Positions 23,600 through 38,473 of a stretch of DNA of 64,000 nucleotides are shown here, piece by piece. This DNA comes from Silene latifolia (lineage: Eukaryota > Streptophyta > Magnoliopsida > Caryophyllales > Caryophyllaceae), in contig NC_133532.1 in the NCBI RefSeq assembly GCF_048544455.1, forward strand, positions 13,890,948 through 13,954,947, read 5' to 3'. Within the stretch, counting starts at the first letter, position 1. Each line of letters opens with the position of its first letter. Position numbers and translations under genes: made by a program. The notes beneath the pieces are model-generated. The model worked only from the letters and a program-made list of their open reading frames with translations. It ran no database searches and was not told the DNA's origin.

Positions 23600-23944
23600 T
23601 GGTAACTTCCCTGTTAACAATGTGATTGATTGGTGCATACATAGAACTGGCTCGAAATTACGGCAAGGGGTGTAGGCAACAGTGATTTGGGGTGTTGTGT
23701 ATCATGTCTGGCAACAACGAAACAAATGCAAAATTGAAGGACTTCTAATCAGACCAGATAAGCTATCAGACCAGATCATTGAAGATGTGAAGGCAAGAAT
23801 TCGAGGTCGGGATTTCCAACATATGACTAAGGCAGATTTAGATTGGTTACGACATAAGAGTCTACATGTAATTGTCGCCTGACAAACCTTTGTATCTTCT
23901 TTACTATTTTTATAATATATATACTCACATTCCACCAAAAAAAA
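23600..23944 (+). mobile_element. 5'-truncated LINE tail
   Basis: An open frame of 66 codons (23682-23882) contains VWQQRNKCKIEG and DVKARIRGRDFQ, typical of the end of plant L1-type ORF2 after the zf-RVT domain. It ends in a poly(A) run. The 9-bp target duplication AAAGCACAT is present at 23591-23599 and 23945-23953. Confidence 0.75.
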
Positions 23945-24618
23945 AAAGCACATCCTCTATCATATCGCCGCAAACAGTTTTTCACAAGAGGATCATAAAA
24001 TCTTGAGCCTTGACGAGAAACGATTTCCTCTAACCAAATTGAGTGCAACCAACAAATCAACAACATGTGTAATACCATATAACGATCCATTACGAAACTG
24101 ATCTTTCGCGTCTTCACCATATGAGAAACGACCAAAGGGCTCTTATCTATATTTCCAATAGAACTAAAACCTAGAAAGACAATGGCTGAAAAAACTCTGA
24201 AAATAGAGACGGACAAACGGATTTCATACTAAGAATTGATAAATAAAACTATTTGGGGCTTACCATCGGTCAATAGTTGATTGATGGAGGTTAGGGTTTT
24301 TTAGAGAGAGAGAGAGTCGTAACACCACTTTTCTTAGATAAAATTAAGCAAAACGAAGTTGAGCCCAAAAAAAAGTTTATAAACCTATTTTGTTCTTTAT
24401 AATAGGGTAGCTTTTTTAGGATTATTGTCGACAAGTTTTTTTGTTATTGTTTTAAGCCCACGAGCCCGCGGGTAGACCCGCCTATTTTGATGGTCAGGTA
24501 TGGACAATCCAAATAAACCCGTTATAATGGGCACGGGCAACAAATTTAGGCCCGTCGGACATTTTTTTAAGTCTATGCCCGTCCATGATCGGCCCAAGCC
24601 CGCTCTTGATCACCTCTA

Positions 24619-25015
24619 GTCAAGACTCAATAGATTTGTGTTTTTTGAATTTATATGTGGTATTCTTTATATATTTTAAAACATTACAGATATCCTTAAA
24701 TTTTTAAATTGTTTATAAAGTAATCAAACTAATACTTTATTCATTTCATTCAATTCTATACATTTACTTTATACACGTATATTAATGCTCGTTTTCTTTT
24801 ATTCATATCTTTAGTTACATATTAATAAAAATTATAAAATTTTGACATTCACAATGTACTTGGTAAGACAATTTAAACAAGATCTCACATGACTATCTTT
24901 TATGTTATATATTAGAAGTTGTATAGAAGATTCTCCCTACTTATAAATAGTGCTCAAGGCAAACATATAGATATGAATGGAATGGAAGTAAATTTTGAGT
25001 ATTCTAATAGTTAAA
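24619..25015. other. AT-rich spacer between transposons
   Basis: I see no gene, element end or structured repeat here. Confidence 0.4.
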
Positions 25016-26818
<1,803 letters not shown>

Positions 26819-27949
26819 TAGATTTTACCTCAGTTTCGTGCCTTTTGTATTTCTTCCCTCTTTAGATTACCCATGTGATGTTTTGTCTTATCTGCATTCA
26901 CATACATTTCACGATGCTTTAAAATTCATATAAAAAATATATTGACCAAAAGGTAAACATCAACATGGCAAAAACTTCACAAACGAATCAACATTGTCAC
27001 ATGTAAATCATTGAAATTAAACCAAATGGAAAACATGAATTTAAATATAAATCAAAGGATTTATAAAACCAATAACATAACAAATTAAAATATACTTTAT
27101 TGGACATAATAACAACAATACTCAATATACTCTCTCTAATCAAATAAATATATTAAACCATAAAATATAATCCACAACTTAGAAACTCATGGGCAAATGA
27201 GCAATAGATTTTAAATAAATATTGTGAATAGAAACTATCATAGGTATTATAAGTTTTATAGCCATCACACAATCATAGACTCCCATATTTTAATTTTATT
27301 TTTAATTTATTTTGTGGTATTATTAAATTAGATAATTGATTACTGAGCAATTCAAGAGGTGAATTAAATAGGGAAAAATGTTAATGAAAATTATGAGTAT
27401 TAAGTAGTATAAAAAAATCTAGTCAATTTATTAACATATTATATTATAAAAATTAATTAGATAGAAAGAAATTTTATTTAATTTGGTGGGTGTTAAGAAT
27501 TATGAAGAGTTTTAATCGATTTATTATAATATTTAATTAAAAAAATTAATTAAACAGGAAAAAGTGTTAATAAAAATGGTGGGTGCATGTTAAGTAATAT
27601 GAAAAGTTTTAATTTATTAACATGTTTTATTACCAAAATTTCAATTAAAATGTCAATTTTAATTATAAATTATGACATTTATTAACATGTTTTAATTACA
27701 AAAGTTCAATTAAAATGTCAATATTGATTATAAATTATGAAATTTTGATGTAAATTTGTAAGGGTTACATAAATTAAATTAATTTATAGAAAAATGAATT
27801 AAATCTATAAAATAAGACAATTACGTGGCAATGAGTTTTGATGCTCACATTTACGTGGCATTTACGTGGCATTTTTGGATCCTACGTGGCTTTGTCTACG
27901 TGGCGTTTATTAGTCAATTTAGGGTAGCCTTTTAATTATATTTTATAGA
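26819..27949 (-). mobile_element. Second Helitron 5' segment with ACGTGGC cluster
   Basis: On - the segment begins TCTATAAAATATAATTAAAA at 27949 after a host A (27950 is T on +). Five TACGTGGC copies lie at 27822-27904. No separate 3' hairpin is found before 26818, so this is the 5' part of an element whose 3' end is either lost or shared with 25016. Confidence 0.5.
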
Positions 27950-28266
27950 TTTAATAAAGAAAATATATTTAAGATTGAGTAAATGGAATTATCCCAAAAA
28001 AATCAATAGAAATGCATAAACTAAACATTTCAAAATGACGGATTTGAGCTTTTTGGGCATTTTAAGAAGTTTTTATTAAGTTTAGGGTATCAACAATGTT
28101 TTCAAAGATGAGGGGTACTGTGTAGAAATCGAAAAAATACGCGGGTATCACATAAGATAGCCCTTTTTTTTATGGTGCACCAAGTATCTGTATAACCACG
28201 TATACCAGGTAACTGAGTAAGTCACCAAGAGTGATAGACTCGAAATGTAGAAGGCATAGCGTCAGC
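27950..28266. repeat. Fragment with MULE-type terminal sequence
   Basis: Around 28060-28170 the sequence TTTAGGGTATCAACAATGTT, GGGGTACTGTGTAGAA and GGGTATCACATAAGA resembles the long terminal repeats at 54392-54754. Only one end is visible. Confidence 0.4.
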
Positions 28267-28807
28267 TAGACCAGTCAAACGGGTCGGGAAGGTCGGGTCC
28301 GGGATCGGGTCATACGGGTCACAGATTGGGTCAGAATATGGGTCAAAAAATAGTTTATAACACTTTTACGATTTTTTTAATCAAAAAAATATTTAAAAAA
28401 AAAGTAAAACATGATTAAAATTAATATTTTAGTCGTATTCAATGTGACAATGTTTACATTAGTTATAATAGCATAATTATAAAAATAAAGTTTTTTTATT
28501 AATTAATTTATTACTAAATGTTACAAATATTATTTAAAATTGGTTTTTTGATTGAGTTTGTAATTTTAATTAATAAAAATAATAATTTTTAATTATTATT
28601 TCAAATATAACATAAATATAATATTTTAGTAAAAAAAATTGATTTAACTTTGACCCAACGAATCGACCCACTCGGATCAGCTCTCAATCTTAAAATAGCG
28701 GGTCATTTAGGGTTCGAGTCGAACGGGTCACAACTCACAAGAGTGAAAAATTTTGGGTCTTAACACTAGAAAAATGGGTCAAGTCGCGTCAGAATTTTAC
28801 AGGTCTA
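28267..28807. mobile_element. GGGTC-rich hAT-like element
   Basis: Starts TAGACCAGTCAAACGGGTC and ends, reversed, TAGACCTGTAAAATTCTGAC. Subterminal GGGTC/GACCC repeats on both sides and an AT-rich core without ORF resemble the hAT at 15543-16080. No matching 8-bp duplication. Confidence 0.45.
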
Positions 28808-29212
28808 CCCTCAACCTTCAGGCCATAAACATTCACAAAATTGTTCTTAGGGAGGATTGACTTGAGTCCCTTGGAAATTTCACCCCAAGTTTTAATCACT
28901 ATACTCCACCCTTGCGCGGTTGCGCGTGTTGATTGTAATTATTGGCAAGAATTTTTCTAACTCTGTAAGACTCTGTCACATCAGCTTTCCACCTATATTT
29001 ATTTTTTACTTCAAACTCTCTCTAGACTCAGCTCAAACTTTATATATTATCCCTCACCAAATTCACTTAAGAATCTCATTTTTTTCGCTTCATTTTGCTT
29101 GTGGCGTTTTTAAGAAAAAAAGGGAAAAAAAATGAGAGTTATTTATTAGATGACATCCCTAAAATGTTGTTCCAAGGCTCATGTAGATTATAATTTATAA
29201 GTTGATTATTGG
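28808..29212. other. Unassigned AT-rich stretch
   Basis: Holds a 71-codon open frame (28920-29135) of low-complexity hydrophobic character with no family motif. I do not support it as a gene. No other structure is seen. Confidence 0.35.
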
Positions 29213-30370
29213 ATTTTAAAGACTGATGAGTCATAATTATATACATTTTTATGCCTCTCTTTAGTTGCTTTTGATATGGTTTTCGTGCTAAATTACGCCA
29301 TTTATATGCCATTTAAATTAGAATGTCGATACTTCCGCTATTTGGTGTTTATTGCAGGTTTAATGCATTTATGGAGCAAAAAGAATGAAATGGAACACCG
29401 CAGATTGGCATGACGGAACACACGAAGCATGACATGGAAATCTAGAAGATTGGAAGAAGAGAAGTAAAAAAGATTATATGAAGAAAGTGCTGAAACATAA
29501 GGATACTCGATCGAGTTGTCGAGTGTCTTGTACTCGATCGAGTGACTTACTCGCTAGAGACTTTGTTCGGATATTTCCTAAAGTTGTTTAACTTGCAATA
29601 TAAATACAAAACTCGTAGGTTATTATTAGGTTACGCTTTTATTATCATTAGAACTCCTAAAAACTCTAGTTAGTCGATTACTTTACTGCTTTTCAGATCT
29701 ACTTTGCAAAACTACGGTACTTTGTTAATCTTTCCTCGTTAATTAGTTATTCAAGTTATTAATTTCGCAATTGCTTCTTTGTTCATCTTTCTTATGTTCT
29801 TAATTATGTTTTATTTCAATTGCATTGTTGTTAATCACATAAGTATGAGTAGTTAACTTCCTTATCTAGGGTGAATGGGGATCTAGTATTTTAGAAGGGG
29901 ATTAACTGTTTAATTGTTACTTGTTAGTAATATCGCATCAATTATCGTCTGTTTATTGTTCTACTTCTAATTAATCAGTTTAGGCCAAAGTTGTTAGTTA
30001 GTCTAGCGAATTAGGATTTTCTCCGACAGGGTAAAGACTGATAAAGGCTACGATAACTAGATAGGTATTGCTTAATTATAGCGATTGCATATTAACCTAA
30101 ACCTAAAGGGCATAATTGAATCAACTGATCTTGTGACCTTAGAAAATTCGATTGATCTTACAATTAGTTAATTTGCATCCCCGGATAACATATCTAATGA
30201 ACCTGAACCCTAGACCTTTTTATCTTATTGATTTCACCTTTTATTTATTTGCAATTAGTTCATAGCTAAACAAACCTTCAAGAAAACGGTTATTTTAAGA
30301 CACTTTAAATATTAGCAAACTAGATAATTAACGCCTCCCTGTGGAATCGATACATGTCTTACCGCGAGGT
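29213..30370 (+). mobile_element. LTR-like fragment of a Ty3/gypsy element
   Basis: Begins TGATGAGTCATAATTATATA and contains two ACTCGATCGAGT palindromes (29505-29516, 29532-29543). Near the end it has GCCTCCCTGTGGAATCGATA, a phrase I associate with plant gypsy LTR ends. There is no coding sequence. Borders are approximate. Confidence 0.4.
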
Positions 30371-31208
30371 CAAGCTAACAACCATCCAAACAAGCAAAGA
30401 GTGCTCAAATAAACCCAAAACCAATCTCATGGCAATAACCCATTGAACCAAAGCAACATATGACTCAAATTAACACTTTTCGGCACAAAAATGAACTTCC
30501 CAACTCAAAAACTTCATAAGACATGAAAGCATAAATATCATCTTTTTTTCCTCTCTTTTTTTTTTTTAATAATCTTTTCTTTTCATCTTTTTTTTTTTCT
30601 TTTTTCACTTCTTTTCTTTTTCTTCATTTTTCATATCATTTTTTCCTTTTTCACTTTTCTTTCAATTCCACATCGGGAATCAGTAATCCCGTCAATTTCA
30701 CATCATCAACATCAATATAGATTAAGAACAACCCATGACAAGAGCACCCTAAATTCACTAAGATGGTTACTAGCTCAACAAGGTAGGCAATTTGGTATGT
30801 AGCTAGAAACAAAAAAGGGGGTAGAATATAGTGAGAAAAGGCTCAAAATGGGTGATGCATGTGAGAAATTATAACAACAAGGCTTCATGTGCAAACTATC
30901 ATAGCATGTCTAAGAATAAGGAATAAATGTCATACTTGTGCGTTTTGATATAACGCACACCAAGAGGAGAAAGTACAGACACCTAAATGGGACCAGGTAA
31001 AGATGCATCGGCCTTTTGGAGGCTCTACCTTACCAAATATGTAGCTTACCAATGTCAAGATCAAGTCTACTTTGTCCAAAAATCCATCCAACACCCACTA
31101 TGTCAAGACATCCCTATGCAAGCAAACCCGTCAAATGCGTGATTCATTAGCTTATAATAAGGGAAATGAGAGGAAAAATAACATTATGCAAAAGGCATAT
31201 GGGCGGAC
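30371..31208 (-). mobile_element. Internal 3' spacer of a second, related gypsy element
   Basis: This parallels 32800-33990 block by block: a pyrimidine-rich tract (30536-30668 against 33288-33447), then GCTCAACAAGGTAGGCAA, then CATACTTGTGCGTTTTGAT, then CTATGTCAAGACATCCC. It is therefore non-coding spacer of the same family, cut by the insertion that starts at 31209. Confidence 0.65.
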
Positions 31209-32723
31209 TGATAGGCTTATCGTGTACCTATGCAAAGATAATTACCCTAGACACAAATTAATGTAGGAATTAGGGTCGAACACAAGAAGACGAGAATTGT
31301 GTTGTGAAATGCTATGGAAAGATTTCAATCAAGATCGATTTCGTTTTGGGTTTGTTTGTTGTTTGGTTGATGGATAACAATTATAAAAATGTAAACTATA
31401 TGATAAAAGGGAGTCTAGGGGAGTCGGGTCGCACATGCAAAGGTAAAAATACGATTATGATAAACTCGGTAGTAATAACATTGTCAATTGTTTAGGCTTA
31501 GAGACACCCACCTTACGGTATTAGTGTCAACCATAGACCGGGTCCTAGAGAAACTCTCGTCCATGACTAGGTCGTCCTACTACAAATGCTTAGTCTAATT
31601 CAATTCCGTGCCTCTCGACTTTTAGAACGAATGAACAAACTTAATCGATGAATAAGGCCTTTTAAACATAGATTAAACGTGACGTTGCAAACATGTGATA
31701 GAAACAATTAGACAATATTATATCAACCTAATTTAACATTTTATATATTTGATTTTGCATGGCTTCCCTAGCCCCTAGACTAAGGAATTTAGCTACTCAT
31801 ATTAAAGTGTAAACTACAAACTTTATTAAGAGAAATGTTAAACATGCTAATAGAAATGATGTAAATTAAATAGTAAAGCATATAATATAGAATTAAACTA
31901 TGTGGTATAAAAGGACTAACGATGAAAACTATGTGAATATTATAATGAAAATGTAAATTAGAAAACTAGAAATAAAAATACCGTAATGGAAATGAACTTG
32001 TATTGCAAAGAAGAAAGTAGAACCAAATGCTTGAATATATAAATAACCAAGTGTTTGATAACCAAATGCTTAACAATATTGAAAACAAATATGAAAACTA
32101 TTGAGAGAATTATGCTTAAGGCTATTATAAAGTATATAAGACGTGAGAATGAGATGCCCTCAGCTAGAAGTGCCTCCCCTTTATATAGGGGAGAGAAATG
32201 AAACGTAAATATCCTAGAAACAGCCAACCCCGATCGGGGTTGCCAGCCCCGATCGGGGGAGTGGTTATCCCGATTAATTCTCTTAATTCCTCGCTTAATT
32301 GCTTAGAGAATCCTATGTTGGTGATTAATTAAGCGATTCATCACCCGGTTAAGACCTTAATCCTTAGCATCCTAGGTATGTTGGAATCTTATGCTTTCCA
32401 CCTTGACTTGGACTTGAATTTGGGCTTGACTTTGATTGATGACAACATTTGAATTACACACATTAGTCCATCAATTTCTTCATGCAAAACCCATGCAAAT
32501 ACTTCATGTTAATCCAATACTTGGTCTTGATTAGCCATTGCACTCTAGCTTGCATTTTTGTTGGATTTTGGCTCCTAAAGCTTAAACTCCTACAAAACAT
32601 GTGGAAACAAGCAATTGCAACTATAATAACAAATATTAGCTCAAAACACTATGATAAGTGCTAAATGACATGTAAAATGGAGCTAATATAAGGGGTAAAA
32701 ATATATAAAATATGCACTTATCA
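31209..32723 (-). repeat. Left LTR (3' LTR of the - strand gypsy)
   Basis: 1515 bp, from TGATAGGCTTATCG to ATGCACTTATCA as written on +. It contains two CCCCGATCGGGG palindromes (32228-32239, 32247-32258). It keeps the uninterrupted site AATATAGAATTAAAC near 31885, matching the MULE target in the other LTR. Confidence 0.9.
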
Positions 32724-33287
32724 AACTCCCCCAAGCTAAACCGTTGTTTGTCCCCAAGCAAGAAACCACATCCCATCAATTACAATATCTTAAACAAGCT
32801 AAGCATAATAATTTAGAAACCCGAAACAACATGGGCAAGGAATAAAGCAAAACATGGATGAGATTTACACGACGGCGTAGCATGGAAAACTCGAAATGAA
32901 CCTTTAAGCTCTTGCATGATCTTTTGACTTATGGACTATCACGGGACACTCAAACTCATTTTGATGTGAAAGAACAGTTTTGTGAATAAACATTCAACTA
33001 TCCTCGACTTATAATAATATACCCGCAATCTAATATGGTAATCAATCAAAACTAGTAAGCCAAAAACAATCAAATGCAAGCATGATAAAGAAGCCAAATG
33101 GGTAGGAAGAAGGCAATATGTAATGGATAAGAAAGGGGAACAAATAAATTATGGATTGTGGAGCTAATGTCAAGTTAGCAACAACCAAATTCAAGGATGC
33201 TCAATCCCAATTCTAACCCAATTTGCAATTCAAATCATAAGAAAACTCTCCAAAATATATGAATAATGCATGAGAGTTTCTCACATC

Positions 33288-33447
33288 AACTTCTTCTTCT
33301 CTTTTTCTTCTTTTCAATTCATACTTCTTTTTTTCATTTTCTTTCCATGCTTTTTTCCATTTCTTTTATTTTTTTTCTCAACTTTTTTTTTTTCAATTTT
33401 CCATACTTTCTTTCTCTTTCATGTTCTTCTTTTTTCTTTCTTTCTTG
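33288..33447. repeat. Pyrimidine-rich tract in gypsy spacer
   Basis: About 160 bp almost purely C and T on + (purine on -). The related element has the same kind of tract at 30536-30668. Predicted hydrophobic Phe/Ser/Leu frames across it are artefacts of composition. Confidence 0.8.
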
Positions 33448-34460
33448 AGCATTAAGACCAGCTCACACGATATTCAAACTTTGAAACAAATCCCAATTGA
33501 GCACCCAAACAAGACCAAACAAAGCTATTAGCTCAACAAGGTAGGCAAGTTATAATGTAGCTAGGGAAAAATGTTTGTAAAGGGGTCAAAAGACAAATAT
33601 ATTCATGTGAATGACTCCAAAATGCTATAACAAATGAATGCATGCTTACAAAGAGATGACATGAGAACCATACTTGTGCGTTTTGATGAAACACACATCA
33701 TAAGGAGACACCTACACTCATCTAAGAGAGACCGGATATGGATGCATCGGTCTAAAGAGGTTCTACCTTACCATTTTGTAGCTTGCCAAAAGTCAAGATC
33801 AAGCCTATTCGGTTCATTCTTCGTCTCCCACCTACTATGTCAAGACATCCCCATGTAGCTATTATCCCATTATATAAGAACAAATCATTAGCTAAAGGCT
33901 ATCGTTAGGATAAGCAAGATGGAAAATAGGCTACAAGCAAGCAAAAAAAGCACAAATTTCTCTATATGCAAATGCAAATGCAATCTCCCCCCAAGCTAAA
34001 CATAACATTGTCCTCAATGTGCCAACAATTAAACTGCCCAACGAAACCATAAAAATGGCTCAAAGCACAAAACAAGAAGGACTAGAGGTCATATTTAATG
34101 GGTTGCAAGACCGAAACTAAAATGCAAAGCAAATAAAACTTACTAGACTTGCTAGCCTCCCCCCAAGCTAGCATGTATTCGGGGGACTCTTCCATTCATC
34201 AAAAATTCAAGAAAAGGGCCAAACATTGAAAATTTGAAGAAGGAATGATGTTTGCAAGTGATTAGGCAATTTTTTTAAAAAAATTAATTTTAATTTTTTT
34301 TTGGGGAAAAAGTTGCGTCCCCGATCGGGATTGACCATATCTTAGCAAATTTTGACTTTTTCCGCATTTTTTTTTTTTGGCAAAAAAAATATCATTTCAT
34401 TCAAATTGAAAGAAATTACAAGAGGATTTTTTTGCAAAGACTATCCACTATACAAGAAGC

Positions 34461-37400
34461 TCATAAACTAGCAACAATAAGCGAATAATGCTTATGATGA
34501 GTCCACATTAACAGGCGTGTAGAGACAAGAAATTTGACCTTCCTAACTATTTCATTAGCAGTAGCCTTCCTTCCTCTAAACAGACGAGAATTACGTTCAT
34601 TCCAGACCTGATATACTGCAGCTGCCAGTGAAGTACAAAACCAGGCCATCCTCCAATTCTGTTTACTTCCAACACCAGCCTGTTCAAGTTCAGCAAGTAA
34701 ACAAGAACCAACACGATTTATACCCATCCACTATAGAAGCTGTTCCCAAATATCCTTAGAAAAAGAGCAATTAAAGAACAAATGGGCATGATCCTCAAGA
34801 GCTACTTCACAAAGAGAGCATTTATTCATCATATAAAAACCTCTATGCTGCATGTTGTCCACAGTAGCCAACTTCTGTTGAGCCGCCAAAGAGCAGATAA
34901 TCCTATGACTAGGAACAATACGAGGATGAGTCAAAGCTTTAGTCCATGGACTAGCCAAAACAGTACCTCTCAGATAGCTATAAGCTGTTGTAACTCTGAA
35001 TTTACCATGAGAATACCAACGGTTTAACAGAGAGGAGGCATTATTAATACTGCCAGCTAGAGCAACCAGCTTATCTCTTACAGTCAAGATTCCCTTAAGA
35101 CTAGAGGAGAAACTATCCTGGGACTGGACACACCAGATAGTTCAAGATGTAAGCCTGATGCCAGGAAGCCCAACTTCCCACAGTAGCATGAGACAACAGA
35201 TAAAGCCATCTGCACTGCAAAGCATCATTCCAAGTGGAGATATCCTTTATGTTGAAGCCTCCTGCATCCCAGGGCAAGCAGATCTCCTTTCATTTTTTAA
35301 ACACCAATCTTCTACCTTCAAACGGTATACCCAAAAAAAAATCCTTACAGAGTTTGTTGATCTTATGCAGAACCTCTTGGGGTAAAAGAGCACAAGAGCA
35401 CCAAAAAGTTTCCATGCCAAAAATTACAGAGTTAATCAGCTGTACCCTACCAGCATAGGTAAGAAAATTAGTGGAATAGAGTGTTTGATCTTAAGAATGA
35501 GGGAGTCAAACACTGTCACTGAGATTCTAGAAGTGGACAACGGTACTCCTAAATATCTGAAGGGAAACTGACCATAAGAGAAACCTGTTGCAGCAAGAAT
35601 AGCCTCCTTCACATCAGGAAGCACCCCTCCAAAATATATGTTGGTTTTCTCTATATTAGCATGAAGTCTAGAAAGCTCAGCAAAATGATTAAGAGTGCTC
35701 TTAACTGCTGCAACAGAGGGAACATCCCCCCTGACAAAGACCATCAAGTCATCAGCAAAGATCAAATGATTAAGATTAAGCCTAGAGCACTTAGGGTGAT
35801 AAGAAACAAGAGACTTATCACAAAGTGTCCTGGGATATCTAGATAAGACTTCCATGCTGAGCACAAACAAGTAAGGGGAAAGGGGATCACCTTGCCTAAT
35901 CCCACTTTTTCCTTGAAAAAAACCAGAAAGCTCTCCATTGTTTTTTAAAGAATACCAAGGAGTTTGAATGCAGCCAAGAACCCAGCCAATATATTGCTGA
36001 GGAAAACCCAAACCTGATAGCATATTATCAATAAAGGACCATTGGAGGGAATCAAATGCCTTTCTTATGTCCACCTTGATCATGCAACGAGGTGAAATAT
36101 TAGCCCTATTATAACCTTTAACCAAAGTTTGAGATAACATTATGTTCTCAAAAATGCTACGACCTTTAATAAAGGCAGCTTGTTCAGCACCAACAATGGA
36201 GGGAAGAACACTTTGAAGCCTATTTGCTAAGATCTTACTAACTATCTTATAGAAGACAGTCTAGGTTGCACGGATACTCCTCCTGATCAGTGTTCCCGTG
36301 TCAGACACTCGTCGGACACACATCAAAACGTGTCGGACACCTGTAAAGTCGTGTCTAACTTTCATCTTTTATTTGGGCACGTGTCCGATGCGTGTCCATG
36401 GTATTTTGAGCCGTGTCCATGGTATTTAGACACACCTTCAAACGAAAAGTTGAATTTAAGGTAAATGACGTGAATTGTTATATGGTTGAATTTGGTGGGC
36501 AAATGATGTTCTTTAGACAAGTAATGAGATGTCAAAATAGATTGATTATAAGTTGGTTTTTGGTTTTAGAAATGAGAATAAGTTATATTTAACGTCAAAT
36601 TTTTCCTTCATTTATTTAAATTTAATATCAAATACTTTTTCAAAAATAAAATCACACATATGTAACTACAAAATATATATTTTATTAAATTTAAATAACG
36701 TGTCCCGTGTCCTAAATTTCATGGGATGCCGTGTCACGTGTCTGTGTCGTGTCCGTGTCGGTGCTACCTAGAAGACAGTACAGCAAGAGATAGGTCTATA
36801 ATCAGTAACTGCATTAGCAATGGCCTTCTTAGGAATCAGTGAAATAACAGTTGAGTTAGCCTGCTTTGACATTTTGCCAGAGGAAAAAAACGGATTCACA
36901 GCTTTGCAAAAATCCTTGGCAATGATCTGCCAGACAGACTTAAAGAACCCAGCTGAAAATTCATCAATACCAGGACTACTATTAGAATCCATACTGAATA
37001 GGGCATCTCTGATTTCAGTAGGAGAAATCTCTCTAGTCAAGAAGTGGCTATCAGAGGAACTAACCACAGCACCAGTGGAGATAAAAGCAGTATCTAAAGG
37101 AGTAATGGGAGAGCTATGCCCCAACAGATCCTGATAATACTGATTGAAAGTTGTACTAACTGGAGAGAACCCCATATGAAGCTTGCCATGGTGATCATGG
37201 ATGGCACCAATAACCTGCTGATGAGTTCTCTCAGAAATTTTTGCAAAAAAATATTTAGAACTACAATCAGAGTCCTGGATATCCTTTATTTTAACCCTCT
37301 GTGAAAGTATAGAAAACTCATGATCTTTGAGCTTGGTATAATCAGCAATTAAGAGCCTCTCCTCCTGAATAAGAGCATCAGAGAAAGGATTGGAAGCAAG

Positions 37401-38102
37401 GTTTTGTTGACACTCCACCAAGGCATTCTTAGCAGACTGAACTCTTTGAGAAATATTGCTAAAATTTTGCTTATGAAAATGGGTGAGGGCATGCTTAACA
37501 CTTTTTAATTTCTGTAAGAAATAGTACATAGGACTACCATGCAAAGGAGTAATCCAAGCTGCCTTTATTGTTTGTAAATAGTCAGGATGGCCAACCCAAC
37601 TATTAAGAAAACTAAATCTTTTAACAACATTTTTATCCCGATAAATTTGGACTAAGATAGGAGAATGGTCAGATAGACCAGGCTCCTGAAAATGACCAAA
37701 AGCATTGGGAAAAGAAGTAATGAAACCTGGATTGGCCAGCACCCTATCCAGTTTGGACCAAACCCTAGACATAGAATCTTGCTTGTTAGTCCATGTCATA
37801 TCAGCCCCTGTGCAAGTAAGGTCATCAAGGTGATAGGAAGCAAGACAATCATTGAAATCAAGCATATCCTGAAGCACATGGGGAGTGTTACTCAATTTCT
37901 CAAAAGAAGTTCTCACCACATTAAAGTTACCAAGCACCAACCATGGTTCTGCAGTAGAAGCAGCAACAAGGCTATACCATAGCCTATGCCTATCCAGAGG
38001 ATCATTACACCCATAGACTATACTTAAATGAAAAGTCGAGCAGGACTCATGATGGTGCACCTTAAAGTGAATAATTTGATCAGCAACTGTCTTGCTAATC
38101 AT
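34461..38102 (-). pseudogene. LINE ORF2 relic: endonuclease, reverse transcriptase, zf-RVT
   Basis: From 38102 leftwards the reading frame gives an APE-type endonuclease (LVLGNFNVV, TWTNKQDS, GLSDHSPILV). RT follows, beginning IPKKAIANAVTDYRPISCC, interrupted at 36770-36261, then continuing with KVDIRKAFDSLQW, GIRQGDPLSPYLF and the catalytic FADD at about 35755. The C-terminal zf-RVT part (CSLCEVALEDHAHLFFNC) and tail end near 34461. The MITE, a break near 35436 and a stop at 34730 disable it. Confidence 0.88.
36261..36770. mobile_element. Mutator-type MITE inside the LINE
   Basis: Left end CTAGGTTGCACGGATAC and reversed right end TAGGTAGCACCGACACG form short inverted repeats. The 9-bp duplication GAAGACAGT is at 36252-36260 and 36771-36779. 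The interior is rich in GTGTCCG/CGGACAC units. The flanking LINE frame joins sensibly across it. Confidence 0.82.
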
Positions 38103-38473
38103 AGTAACAGTACTAGGGTTAAAGAAAACTCAAATTCTCCCATTATAATGATGAGAGTAATTGCAGACCACAGTCCAATTACTAAACTTCCTTTCAATAA
38201 TTTTGGAAGCTTTATGCTCCTTAACCCTGGTTTCCAAAAGAGCCATGATATCAATCTTATTAACCCCTAAATAGTCTTTAACTTCACTATGTTTAAAGGA
38301 CAATTAAACCCTCTTATATTCCAGGAAGCAATCTTCATTGAGGTTTATCAGGAGGAACAACAATCTCAACATCCAACATATCAGTGGAACATTCTGAATG
38401 CAACTCAGAAGAAAGACAGAAGAGGAAGGCATTACCACTGAAGATCTCTGACCTAGCATAGAGCATCCCGAGT

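Larger units (their letters stand above)
22039..24618. mobile_element. Composite hAT-like element
   Basis: The ends TAGAGCTGATTAAGTGCGGG and, reversed, TAGAGGTGATCAAGAGCGGG differ at only 4 of 20 positions. Subterminal regions on both sides are rich in GGGC and CCCG blocks. No transposase is seen. A Helitron and a LINE tail lie inside. The flanking 8-mers do not match, so the assignment rests on the ends alone. Confidence 0.55.

Noticed and set aside
22031-24626. 8-bp target duplication for the outer hAT-like element
   Set aside because: CTCAAAAG and GTCAAGAC do not match, so I did not claim it.
33266-33455. Phe/Leu/Ser-rich frames suggestive of membrane peptides
   Set aside because: They come from a pyrimidine-rich tract in gypsy spacer, seen also at 30536-30668 without a frame.
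36820-38270. Several + frames over the LINE
   Set aside because: Antisense shadows of the clear endonuclease and RT frames on -.
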